A DNA stretch of 16,463 nucleotides, taken from positions 1 through 16,463 of the forward strand of contig JASLBO010000237.1 in assembly GCA_030146605.1 (NCBI GenBank), given 5' to 3'. A program made the position numbers and the translations under genes. Below, in pieces: positions 6,698 to 14,459 of the stretch; the stretch's first letter is position 1; each line of letters starts with the position of its first letter. Origin of the DNA: Sphingomonas sp. Its GTDB lineage: Bacteria > Pseudomonadota > Alphaproteobacteria > Sphingomonadales > Sphingomonadaceae. The notes below the pieces were generated by a model. It was not told the origin of the DNA and did not search any database. It saw only the letters and a list, made by a program, of their open reading frames with translations.

Positions 6698-8145
6698 CAC
6701 GCGCGCTTCCAGAAACTCTCGGGCCGGATGAACGACTGGACGTTGGCGGAGCTGGCGAGATGCGCCTCGTCGACCAGATATTTGCGGAATGCGTCGAACC
6801 CGAGCGGACGCGAGAGCAGGAAGCCCTGCACCATGTCGCAGCCCATGACGCTGAGCAACGCCAGCGCCGACGGCGTCTCGACACCTTCGGCGGTGACTTC
6901 CATTTCGAGCGCGTGCGCGAGATCGATCGTCGAACGCACGATCAGCGGATCGCGATTGCTCGAGGTCAGCTGCATCACGAACATCTTGTCGATCTTGAGC
7001 TCTTTGGCGGGCAGCCGCTTGAGATAGGCAAGCGACGATAGCCCCGCCCCGTAATCGTCGATCGCGAGCTGGACGCCGATATCGGCAAATGTCTGAAGAT
7101 GCTGGATGGCGCTGTCCGGGTCGCGGATCACCGCAGTCTCGGTGATCTCGAAGCCGAGCCTGGCGCCGCTCGTCGAGACGATGGCGCAGGCCTCCTGCAC
7201 GAACTCCGCATCCGCGAGCAGCATACCCGAAATGTTGATGAACAGCGTGAGGTCGTGCCCCTCGGCAGCGAGCCGTTTCTGGTCGGCGATCACCTGGTGC
7301 AACGTCCAGATCGTCAACGCACCGATTTCGCCGGCCTCTTCGGCGACCGAAATGAAATCGCCGGGAAGAATGAGCCCGCGCTGCGGATGCTGCCAGCGCA
7401 CCAGTGCCTCGGCGCTGGTGATTTCCTGCCGGCGGACATGCACCTTGGGCTGATATTGCAGGAACATCTCGTTGGCGGCGATGGCGGCGGGAAGCTCGCG
7501 CATCAGCGTCAGGCGATCGAAGGTGAGATCGACGCGCGACAGATCGAGCATCACGACCCGCTTTTCGCTCCGCGCCTGCTCGAGCGCCGATTCGGCGGCT
7601 TCGGTCAATCGGACGTCGTCGCAATCGTCGCAAGGCGCCGCAGCGACGCCGAACTGCATCTGCAGCTGATAGGGTTCGCCATCCAGATCAAAAGGTTGGG
7701 CGAGCGCCTCGCGTAGCCGTTCGATGTCGGCGACGCCCATTTCAGGCTTCTCGCGCTCGAACGCGATCTCGATCAGGGCCCGGCCGGCCGTGAGAATTCG
7801 CACCTCCGGCAAAAGCGCTGCGATTCGTTCGCCGACATCGAGAACCAGCGCATCCGCGCGTGGCCGCCCGAGATGACGGCGGAGGGTCGCGAAGTTCACA
7901 ATCTCACATTGGGACAGAATCCGCCAATATCCGGACTCCCGGTGTCCCGGCGTTTCGCGGTGTTCGACGACCTGGCTGCCCAGTTCGCGCAAGCCCGCCG
8001 ATGCATGCGCACCGTCCCGGACGCGCAGAGCCAAACCGCGGGGCGAACTGAATTCCGCACCGATTCCATTGGCTTCCACGAGCGGAGCGCCCGCGCGTGA
8101 CGCATCATCCCCCATGGACACCGAAGGCTCAGACCCAACCGACAT
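6697..8145 (-). CDS. Degenerate GGDEF plus EAL protein, probable c-di-GMP phosphodiesterase
   Basis: A 482-residue soluble protein. Residues 1-72 are of unrecognised fold. Residues about 74-205 look like a GGDEF domain whose active site is lost: the GGDEF position reads about TAGRA. Residues about 213-460 form an EAL domain with the catalytic set in place: E246-A-L, N304 in FINIS, E333 in FEITET, D363/D364 in IDDYGAG, K384 in LKIDK, E420 in AEGVE and Q440 in QGFLLSRPL. It should hydrolyse cyclic di-GMP to pGpG, with the dead GGDEF perhaps a regulatory domain. It heads a leftward unit with the hybrid kinase (one-base overlap) and the receiver, suggesting that kinase signalling and c-di-GMP turnover are joined. 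The start is uncertain: no strong ribosome site precedes the ATG at 8145, and a second ATG lies ten codons on. Confidence 0.9.
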   Translation of the reverse strand: MSVGSEPSVSMGDDASRAGAPLVEANGIGAEFSSPRGLALRVRDGAHASAGLRELGSQVVEHRETPGHRESGYWRILSQCEIVNFATLRRHLGRPRADALVLDVGERIAALLPEVRILTAGRALIEIAFEREKPEMGVADIERLREALAQPFDLDGEPYQLQMQFGVAAAPCDDCDDVRLTEAAESALEQARSEKRVVMLDLSRVDLTFDRLTLMRELPAAIAANEMFLQYQPKVHVRRQEITSAEALVRWQHPQRGLILPGDFISVAEEAGEIGALTIWTLHQVIADQKRLAAEGHDLTLFINISGMLLADAEFVQEACAIVSTSGARLGFEITETAVIRDPDSAIQHLQTFADIGVQLAIDDYGAGLSSLAYLKRLPAKELKIDKMFVMQLTSSNRDPLIVRSTIDLAHALEMEVTAEGVETPSALALLSVMGCDMVQGFLLSRPLGFDAFRKYLVDEAHLASSANVQSFIRPESFWKRA

Positions 8146-8236
8146 GCCACAACACCTAGGGCCAGACCCTTGAAGGAACGGTTAAATCCAGCACCGCACA
8201 CAATGCGACACCTGCGCCATCCCGCAGAAATCCTGA

Positions 8237-8265
8237 TTGCTTCGTCGTTAATCTCTCTTTAACCA
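8237..8265 (+). promoter_or_regulatory. Weak promoter candidate for the ugd leader transcript
   Basis: TTGCTT (8237-8242), 17 bases, TAACCA (8260-8265). Spacing is ideal but the -10 is poor. It is offered because the hairpins, small ORF and terminator downstream need a rightward transcript starting somewhere in this region. Confidence 0.2.
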
Positions 8266-8300
8266 CGCCAATTGCGCACACTGCGCTCGATGGGAGATCA

Positions 8301-8366
8301 ATGATGTTCGCGTTTGGCCTTCTTTTCCGCGAAAAAACGACTGGCGAAGAAATCCGCCCGATCTGA
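8301..8366 (+). CDS. Small ORF (21 codons) in the ugd leader
   Basis: ATG at 8301 (an in-frame second ATG follows at 8304) is preceded by GGGAG at 8292-8296. The peptide begins MMFAFGLLFREK and ends EEIRPI before TGA at 8364-8366. It could be a leader peptide: the terminator structure lies 78 bases after its stop and ugd begins 206 bases after its stop. It has three Phe and two Leu but no run of a single amino acid, so classical amino-acid attenuation is not indicated. It may equally be a chance frame. I do not recognise the peptide. Confidence 0.35.
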   Translation: MMFAFGLLFREKTTGEEIRPI

Positions 8367-8372
8367 ATTTTC

Positions 8373-8474
8373 GTCTCTTCCGGGCCGGCGGTGAAGCGAC
8401 TTCAGCAGTGAAGCCGCGCTGACCGGCCCGGACGACTATCGTGAAGCGGCCGGGGGGATCTGGCCGCTTTTTTT
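8373..8474 (+). ncRNA. Structured leader or small RNA upstream of ugd
   Basis: The 427-base spacer between the divergent EAL gene and ugd contains rightward RNA structure and no long gene. A perfect 9-base stem joins 8380-8388 (CCGGGCCGG) to 8423-8431, extendable by a T-A pair and by GTC/GAC at its base. Inside its loop TGAAG (8392-8396) pairs with CTTCA (8400-8404), which could instead pair with TGAAG at 8409-8413. The region ends in an intrinsic terminator. Because no rightward gene precedes it, the terminator implies a separate short transcript or an attenuated ugd leader. I do not recognise an Rfam family. Confidence 0.45.
8444..8474 (+). terminator. Rho-independent terminator upstream of ugd
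   Basis: A perfect 8-base stem AAGCGGCC (8444-8451) / GGCCGCTT (8462-8469) with a ten-base loop runs directly into seven T (8468-8474). The T run is on the plus strand only, so it acts on rightward transcription. It sits 98 bases before the ugd start, with no complete rightward gene ahead of it. Confidence 0.8.
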
Positions 8475-8572
8475 GCGCGTGCACGCCGGCGGCGCTTAAG
8501 TGCCTCTGCCCTTGCCCTGTGCCCGCGGCTGGTTAAGGGCCCCAGGATCTTCACTTCAGAGGGAGTTGGGCC

Positions 8573-9889
8573 TTGCGCATCGCGATGATCGGCACTGGCT
8601 ATGTTGGCCTGGTTTCCGGCGCCTGCTTCTCGGACTTCGGCCATGAGGTCGTTTGCGTCGACAAGGACGCGCGCAAGATCGAGCTGCTCCACCAGAACGT
8701 GATGCCGATCTATGAGCCGGGGCTTGCCGAACTGGTCGCCTCGAACGTCAAGGCGGGGCGGCTGACTTTCACCACCGATCTGGCCCAGGGCGTCAAGGAT
8801 GCCGATGCCGTGTTCATCGCCGTCGGCACCCCCAGCCGCCGCGGCGATGGCCATGCCGATCTTTCCTATGTCTATGCCGCCGCGCGCGAGATCGCCGAGA
8901 ACCTGACCCGGGCCAGCGTGATCGTGACCAAATCGACCGTACCGGTGGGTACCGGCGACGAGGTCGAGCGGATTATCGCCGAGGTGGCGCCGGACAGCGG
9001 CGCAAAGGTCGTCTCCAATCCCGAATTCCTGCGCGAGGGCGCGGCGATCGAGGACTTCAAGCGGCCGGACCGGGTGGTGGTCGGCACCGACGACGAAGCA
9101 GCGCGCGACGTGATGCGGCAGATCTACCGGCCGCTGTCGCTCAACCAGAACGCGCCATTATTGTTTACCGGCCGCCGCACGTCGGAACTCATCAAATACG
9201 CGGCGAACGCCTTCCTCGCGGTCAAGATCACCTTCATCAACGAGATCGCCGATCTCTGCGAGGCCGTCGGTGCCGATGTGCAGGAAGTCTCGCGCGGGAT
9301 CGGCATGGACAATCGCATCGGCGGCAAGTTCCTCCATGCCGGCCCCGGCTATGGCGGCTCGTGCTTTCCGAAGGACACGCTGGCGCTGCTCAAGACCGCG
9401 GCGGACAACGAGGCCCCGCAGCGCATCGTCGAAGCGACCGTCCAGGTGAACGATGCGCGCAAGCGGGCGATGGGGCGCAAGGTGATCAAGGCGATGGGGG
9501 GCGACGCGCACGGCAAAACCGTCGCGGTGCTGGGCCTCACCTTCAAGCCAAATACCGACGATATGCGCGACGCGCCGAGCCTGTCGGTGATCGCGGCGCT
9601 GCAGGACGCCGGCGCCAAGGTGCGTGCCTATGACCCCGAGGGCGTCGAGCAGGCCAGGCCGATGCTGCCAGGCGTCGAATTCAGCCTCAGCCCCTATGCT
9701 GCGGCGGAGGGTGCCGACGCGCTGGTGATCGTCACCGAATGGGACGAGTTCCGCGCGCTGGATCTGGGCCGCATGGCAAAGACGCTCAAGACGCCATTGC
9801 TGGTCGATCTGCGCAACATCTATCCGGCCGCCGAGGCCGAGCGTGCCGGGCTGACGTTGGTGGGCGTGGGCAAGCCCAAAGCGAGTTGA
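8573..9889 (+). CDS. ugd: UDP-glucose 6-dehydrogenase
   Basis: A 438-residue enzyme oxidising UDP-glucose to UDP-glucuronate with two NAD+, a cytoplasmic step for glucuronate-containing polysaccharides. Visible are the NAD-binding motif MIGTGYVGLV (5-14), NPEFLREGAAIEDF (149-162), the active-site Lys K208 in SELIKYAANAF, and the catalytic Cys C264 in GPGYGGSCFPKD with D268. The C-terminal UDP-binding domain begins VAVLGLTFKPNTDDMRD (317-333). The length is typical. The start is a TTG with a strong GGGAG ribosome site (8561-8565) seven bases upstream; the next Met is only four residues in. The gene lies behind a structured leader and ends one base before the stop of rmlD, which is convergent. 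With the rml genes it provides two of the sugars of sphingan-type exopolysaccharides. Confidence 0.96.
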   Translation: MRIAMIGTGYVGLVSGACFSDFGHEVVCVDKDARKIELLHQNVMPIYEPGLAELVASNVKAGRLTFTTDLAQGVKDADAVFIAVGTPSRRGDGHADLSYVYAAAREIAENLTRASVIVTKSTVPVGTGDEVERIIAEVAPDSGAKVVSNPEFLREGAAIEDFKRPDRVVVGTDDEAARDVMRQIYRPLSLNQNAPLLFTGRRTSELIKYAANAFLAVKITFINEIADLCEAVGADVQEVSRGIGMDNRIGGKFLHAGPGYGGSCFPKDTLALLKTAADNEAPQRIVEATVQVNDARKRAMGRKVIKAMGGDAHGKTVAVLGLTFKPNTDDMRDAPSLSVIAALQDAGAKVRAYDPEGVEQARPMLPGVEFSLSPYAAAEGADALVIVTEWDEFRALDLGRMAKTLKTPLLVDLRNIYPAAEAERAGLTLVGVGKPKAS

Positions 9890-10765
9890 TCAGCCAAAGA
9901 GGCGGGCGACGACGGTCTCGAGCGACCGGTGCCACTCGGGCGCGCGATAGCCAAACGTCGCGGCGAAGCGGCTGCTATCCAGCCGGGAATTGGCGGGTCG
10001 CCGCGCCGGGGTGGGATACGCGCTGGTCGGGATACCTGTAACCGATGCACTCGGCCCGCCCCGCGCCGCGCTGGCCGCCATGATCGCGCGAGCGAAATCG
10101 GCCCAATGGGTCTCACCGCTGCCAGCGAGGTGATAGATGGCATCCCTGCCGTGGTCCGCATCCGCCGCCCAGACATCCGCGACGCGAAGCATGGCGTCGG
10201 CGATATCCAGCGCCGAGGTCGGGCAGCCGCGCTGATCCTCGACCACGGTCAGTTCGTCGCGGTCAGCGGCGAGGCGAAGCATGGTCTTCACGAAATTGGT
10301 GCCGAACGGACTATACACCCAGGCGGTGCGCAAGATCGCATATTGCGCGCCCGACGCGGCGATCGCGCGCTCGCCCGCGAGCTTGGTTTCGCCGTAAACC
10401 CCGACCGGAGCGACCGGGTCCTCCTCGCGATAGGGACGTAGGCTCGATCCATCGAACACATAGTCGGTGGAAAGGTGGACGATCGGCGCGCCGATCCGCG
10501 CGGCCGCACGGGCGAGGCGGCCTGGTCCTTCTCCGTTGACCGCCATGGCGAGGTCGCGTTCGCTCTCGGCCTTGTCGACCGCGGTGTAGGCGGCGACGCT
10601 GAATATTAGATCGGGGCGCGCCTGTTCCACGGAGCGTTCGATCGTGGCCGGATCGGCGAGATCGAACCCCGGGCGATCGGCGAAGACCAGCTCATGGCCA
10701 GTGCCCGCCCGCTCGGCGAGGCTCTGCGCGACCTGACCATTGCGACCCGTGACGAGGATTCGCAT
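9890..10765 (-). CDS. rmlD: dTDP-4-dehydrorhamnose reductase
   Basis: A 291-residue short-chain reductase that makes the last step to dTDP-L-rhamnose, reducing dTDP-6-deoxy-L-lyxo-4-hexulose with NAD(P)H. Seen are the nucleotide-binding VTGRNGQVAQSL (5-16), DYVFDG (101-106) after the T100 of the catalytic triad, and Y124-GET-K128. AYTAVDKAE (59-67) and LRTAWVYSPFGTNFV (145-159) are characteristic of RmlD. A longer frame extends 21 codons upstream inside rmlB, but the family start MRILVTG at 10765 is chosen; its ATG shares one base with the rmlB stop (TGATG). It is the last gene of the rmlACBD operon and ends flush against ugd. Confidence 0.96.
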   Translation of the reverse strand: MRILVTGRNGQVAQSLAERAGTGHELVFADRPGFDLADPATIERSVEQARPDLIFSVAAYTAVDKAESERDLAMAVNGEGPGRLARAAARIGAPIVHLSTDYVFDGSSLRPYREEDPVAPVGVYGETKLAGERAIAASGAQYAILRTAWVYSPFGTNFVKTMLRLAADRDELTVVEDQRGCPTSALDIADAMLRVADVWAADADHGRDAIYHLAGSGETHWADFARAIMAASAARGGPSASVTGIPTSAYPTPARRPANSRLDSSRFAATFGYRAPEWHRSLETVVARLFG

Positions 10766-11823
10766 CAGCCGCTGGCGCCAAGCCGCTCGCCGGCATAGCT
10801 GCCCGAGCGGATCGGCTCCCACCACCAACGATTGTCGAGATACCAGTCAATGGTTTTGGCGAGCCCGGTGTCGAAATTCTCCTCGGCCTTCCAGCCCAGT
10901 TCGGTTTCAAGCTTGGTGGCGTCGATCGCGTAGCGGCGATCGTGGCCGGGGCGGTCGGTGACGAAGTCGATCAGCGCGCGGCGGGGCTTGCCGTCCGGAA
11001 GCGGTATGCGGACATCGAGGATGTCGCAGATCGTCTCGACCACTTCCAGATTGGTGCGCTCGTTGCGGCCGCCGACATTGTAGCTTTCGCCGAGCTTGCC
11101 GGTGGTCAGGATGCGTGCGAGCGCTTTGGCATGATCGTCGACATACAGCCAGTCGCGGACATTCTCGCCCTTGCCATAGACCGGCAGGCGCTTGCCCTCG
11201 AGCGCGTTTAGGATGGTGAGCGGGATCAGCTTCTCGGGGAAGTGATAGGGGCCGTAATTGTTCGAGCAGTTGGAAAGCACCACCGGCAGGCCATAGGTTT
11301 CATGCCAGGCGCGGACGAAATGGTCCGATGCGGCCTTGGATGCCGAGTAAGGCGAGGACGGCGCATAAGGCGTTTCTTCGGTGAAGATGCCGCTGTCGAA
11401 GGGCAGGTCGCCGAATACCTCGTCGGTCGAGATGTGATGGAAGCGGAAGTTCGTCTTTGCTTCGCCCTCGAGCCCGCGCCAATATTCGAGCGCAGCAGAG
11501 AGCAGGCGGAAGGTGCCGACCACGTTGGTTTCGATGAACGCGCCGGGGCCGTCGATCGAGCGGTCGACATGGCTTTCGGCGGCGAGGTGCATGATGCCCT
11601 CGACATTCTCCGTGCGGAGCAGGTCGAGCACCAGCGGCACATCGGCGATGTCGCCCTGGACGAAACGATGGTTCGGGGCGTTCTCGATCGCCTTCAATGA
11701 GGCGAGGTTGCCGGCATAGGTCAGCTTGTCGAGATTGATGACCCGCGTTCCGGCGCGGACGAGATGGCGAACCACCGCCGAGCCGATGAACCCGGCGCCT
11801 CCGGTGACAAGAACCGTGCGCAT
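10765..11823 (-). CDS. rmlB: dTDP-glucose 4,6-dehydratase
   Basis: A 352-residue extended short-chain dehydratase that converts dTDP-D-glucose to the 4-keto-6-deoxy sugar, using bound NAD+. Motifs are GGAGFIG (8-14), the catalytic T133-D134-E135 in [11 protein letters not shown]159 and K163 in [24 protein letters not shown] (187-201) and [11 protein letters not shown] (222-232). The length fits the family. The ATG at 11823 is preferred over an adjacent in-frame TTG because it overlaps the rmlC stop by one base (TGATG) and gives the usual start. The third gene of the operon. Confidence 0.97.
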   Translation of the reverse strand: MRTVLVTGGAGFIGSAVVRHLVRAGTRVINLDKLTYAGNLASLKAIENAPNHRFVQGDIADVPLVLDLLRTENVEGIMHLAAESHVDRSIDGPGAFIETNVVGTFRLLSAALEYWRGLEGEAKTNFRFHHISTDEVFGDLPFDSGIFTEETPYAPSSPYSASKAASDHFVRAWHETYGLPVVLSNCSNNYGPYHFPEKLIPLTILNALEGKRLPVYGKGENVRDWLYVDDHAKALARILTTGKLGESYNVGGRNERTNLEVVETICDILDVRIPLPDGKPRRALIDFVTDRPGHDRRYAIDATKLETELGWKAEENFDTGLAKTIDWYLDNRWWWEPIRSGSYAGERLGASG

Positions 11824-12385
11824 CAAACTGCCTCGTACGCGAAGGGGCTGACGAAATCCCTGAAGGAAGGCGCGACGGCGTCCTTATCCGACAAGATGGC
11901 CTCTCCCGGCCGAGGCCAGGCGATGCCCAGATCGGGATCGTCCCAGCGGATCGCGCCCTCGCTCTCGCGCGAATAAGGCGCGCTCACCTTGTAGAGCACT
12001 TCGACATCAGTCGTGAGCGTCATGAAGCCATGCGCGAATCCGGCGGGAATCAACAACTGGTTCCACTTGTCCGTGGAGAGTTCCTCGGCGACCCATCGAC
12101 CGTAGCTCGGCGAGCCTCGACGGAGATCCACTGCCACGTCGAAGATTGCCCCGCGCAGCACCCGAATCAGCTTGGCCTGGGCGAAAGGCGGCGCCTGAAA
12201 ATGAAGGCCGCGCACCGTGCCGGCGTCAGCGCTGAACGACTGGTTGTCTTGCACCCATTCGACGTCAAGCCCTTCGCCCAGGAATGCGGAACGTTTGAAC
12301 ACTTCGGAAAAAAAGCCGCGGTGGTCGCCGAATTTTGGCGGGGTGACCTCCACGATTTCGGGGATCGCCAACCGGCGGAACTCGG

Positions 12386-12389
<4 letters not shown>
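11823..12389 (-). CDS. rmlC: dTDP-4-dehydrorhamnose 3,5-epimerase
   Basis: A 188-residue cupin epimerase acting on C3 and C5 of the dTDP-4-keto-6-deoxyglucose made by RmlB. It shows [12 protein letters not shown] (20-31), QDNQSFS (47-53), the substrate Arg and catalytic His in VRGLHFQ (R60, H63), K73, Y133 in VLYKVSAPY and D170 late in the chain; these match the family's active-site His, Tyr and Asp. PAGFAHGF (115-122) is also diagnostic. The ATG overlaps the rmlA stop by four bases (ATGA) and the stop overlaps the rmlB start, so translation through the operon is tightly coupled. Confidence 0.97.
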
Positions 12390-13264
<875 letters not shown>

Positions 13265-13401
13265 ATGTGTCTGATCTCGTCCCAATCCTCGGCGGCGCGT
13301 CTAGCTCAACCCGGCGGGCTTGGACACCCCTGGGTGCGGGTATGAAAGGCTAAACATTATCTAGATCGTCACGAGCCCACCTGGACCCTAAATCGCCCGC
13401 A
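13265..13401. promoter_or_regulatory. Divergent rmlA-cysD spacer
   Basis: 137 bases that must hold both promoters. Visible are a TTGGAC (13320-13325) usable as a rightward -35, with TATGAA 15 bases or ATGAAA 16 bases downstream as weak -10 candidates. A short inverted repeat CACCC-CT-GGGTG (13325-13336) overlaps the spacer of that promoter and could be an operator. An AT-richer patch (TAAACATTATCTAGAT) spans 13351-13366. No ribosome site precedes the cysD ATG. Nothing clear is seen for the leftward promoter. Confidence 0.3.
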
Positions 13402-14307
13402 ATGAGCGTTACGCCCCTCACCCACCTCCAGCGGCTCGAGGCCGAGAGCATCCACATCCTGCGCGAAGTGGTCGCCGAGGCCGAGCGCCCGGTGATGCTC
13501 TATTCGATCGGCAAGGACAGCGCGGTGATGCTGCACCTGGCGAAGAAGGCCTTCTATCCCGCGCCGCCGCCTTTCCCGCTGCTCCATGTCGATACGACGT
13601 GGAAGTTCAAGGCGATGTACGAGCTGCGCGACAGGGCCGCGCAGGCCGCCGGGATGGAATTGCTCGTCCACCGCAATCCCGAGGCGCTGGCGCAGGGGAT
13701 CAACCCGTTCGATCATGGCAGCCTGCATACTGATCTGTGGAAGACCGAGGGCCTGAAGCAGGCGCTCGATCACTACGGCTTCGACGCGGCGTTCGGCGGC
13801 GCACGGCGCGACGAGGAGAAGAGCCGGGCCAAGGAGCGGGTCTTCTCGTTCCGCACCGCCTCACACCGCTGGGACCCCAAGAACCAGCGTCCCGAGCTCT
13901 GGCACCTCTACAATGCCCGCAAGGCGAAGGGCGAGAGCATGCGGGTGTTCCCGATCTCGAACTGGACCGAGCTCGACATCTGGCAATATATCCGTGCCGA
14001 GGGGATCGAGATCGTGCCGCTCTATTTCGCCGCGCCGCGCCCCACGGTGGAGCGCGACGGGCTGATCCTGATGGTCGACGACGACCGCTTCCGGCTGGCG
14101 CCGGGCGAGGCCCCGGTCGAGCGATCGGTGCGGTTCCGCACGCTGGGTTGCTATCCGCTGACCGGCGCGGTCGAGAGCGAGGCCGCCAGTCTCGAAGACG
14201 TGATCCAGGAAATGCTGCTCACCACCACCTCCGAACGCCAGGGCCGCGCGATCGACCACGATCAGACCGCCAGCATGGAGAAGAAGAAGCAGGAGGGATA
14301 TTTCTGA
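13402..14307 (+). CDS. cysD: Sulfate adenylyltransferase small subunit
   Basis: A 301-residue ATP sulfurylase catalytic subunit that forms adenosine 5'-phosphosulfate from sulfate and ATP, driven by the CysN GTPase. Seen are the PP-loop [18 protein letters not shown] (34-51), [16 protein letters not shown] (62-77), the loop [15 protein letters not shown] (132-146), [15 protein letters not shown] (192-206) and the usual C-terminus with [25 protein letters not shown] residues. The length equals the family norm. The start is the only ATG giving the full N-terminus, though without a clear Shine-Dalgarno. It leads the sulfate-activation operon with cysNC; a repeat lies between the two genes. Confidence 0.97.
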   Translation: MSVTPLTHLQRLEAESIHILREVVAEAERPVMLYSIGKDSAVMLHLAKKAFYPAPPPFPLLHVDTTWKFKAMYELRDRAAQAAGMELLVHRNPEALAQGINPFDHGSLHTDLWKTEGLKQALDHYGFDAAFGGARRDEEKSRAKERVFSFRTASHRWDPKNQRPELWHLYNARKAKGESMRVFPISNWTELDIWQYIRAEGIEIVPLYFAAPRPTVERDGLILMVDDDRFRLAPGEAPVERSVRFRTLGCYPLTGAVESEAASLEDVIQEMLLTTTSERQGRAIDHDQTASMEKKKQEGYF

Positions 14308-14459
14308 TGCCACTCCTGCTTTCGATCCTCCCCGGCACGGGGAGGTGGCAGCGCGGAGCGCTGACGGAGGGGGCTCTCCTCATTGCGAAGTGCCGGCGGC
14401 GCGCCCCCTCCACCGCCCTGCGGGTGGTCCCCCTCCCCGTTCCGGGGAGGATCGCATGA
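14307..14459 (+). other. 50-codon frame bridging cysD and cysN through a repeat
   Basis: An ATG shares its A with the cysD stop (TGATG, 14305-14309), and the frame stays open through the whole repeat to a TGA that overlaps the cysN start (ATGA, 14456-14459). The product would be 50 residues, Leu/Pro/Arg-rich, starting [12 protein letters not shown]. It resembles no protein I know and is made of repeat sequence. Its likely value, if any, is to keep ribosomes moving from cysD to cysN rather than to make a useful peptide. Confidence 0.35.
14324..14453. repeat. Palindromic repeat inserted between cysD and cysN
   Basis: Terminal 22-base arms (14324-14345 and 14432-14453) are inverted copies with one mismatch, and each is itself a hairpin (CCTCCCCGG / CCGGGGAGG-like). 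Inner arms GGAGGGGGC (14366-14374) and GCCCCCTCC (14403-14411) are perfect inverses. The layout and the GACGGAGGG core match the element at 1901-2002. It fills almost the whole cysD-cysN gap, and its right end (GGGGAGG, 14444-14450) lies five bases before the cysN ATG as its ribosome-binding site. It looks like a small non-autonomous mobile or REP-type unit. Confidence 0.85.

Noticed and set aside
4295..7027. A very long open frame (about 910 codons) on the plus strand, antisense to the hybrid kinase and EAL genes
   Set aside because: It is opposite two genes with full family motifs, has no recognisable domain, and its composition is typical of the stop-poor antisense frame of high-GC coding DNA.
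6698..7633. Upstream extension of the hybrid kinase frame by about 312 codons
   Set aside because: It overlaps the EAL gene in another frame, lacks any domain, and the signal peptide begins cleanly at 6697, where the start overlaps the EAL stop.
8248..8484. A 78-codon minus-strand frame in the ugd leader
   Set aside because: It has no ribosome site or domain, and it runs through the perfect stem and terminator that point the other way.
10766..10828. Upstream extension of rmlD by 21 codons
   Set aside because: It lies within rmlB, and the added residues precede the canonical MRILVTG start, which overlaps the rmlB stop.
14345..14455. Upstream extension of the cysNC frame by 37 codons
   Set aside because: The added residues are encoded by the palindromic repeat, and the ATG at 14456 has a strong ribosome site and the normal CysN start.
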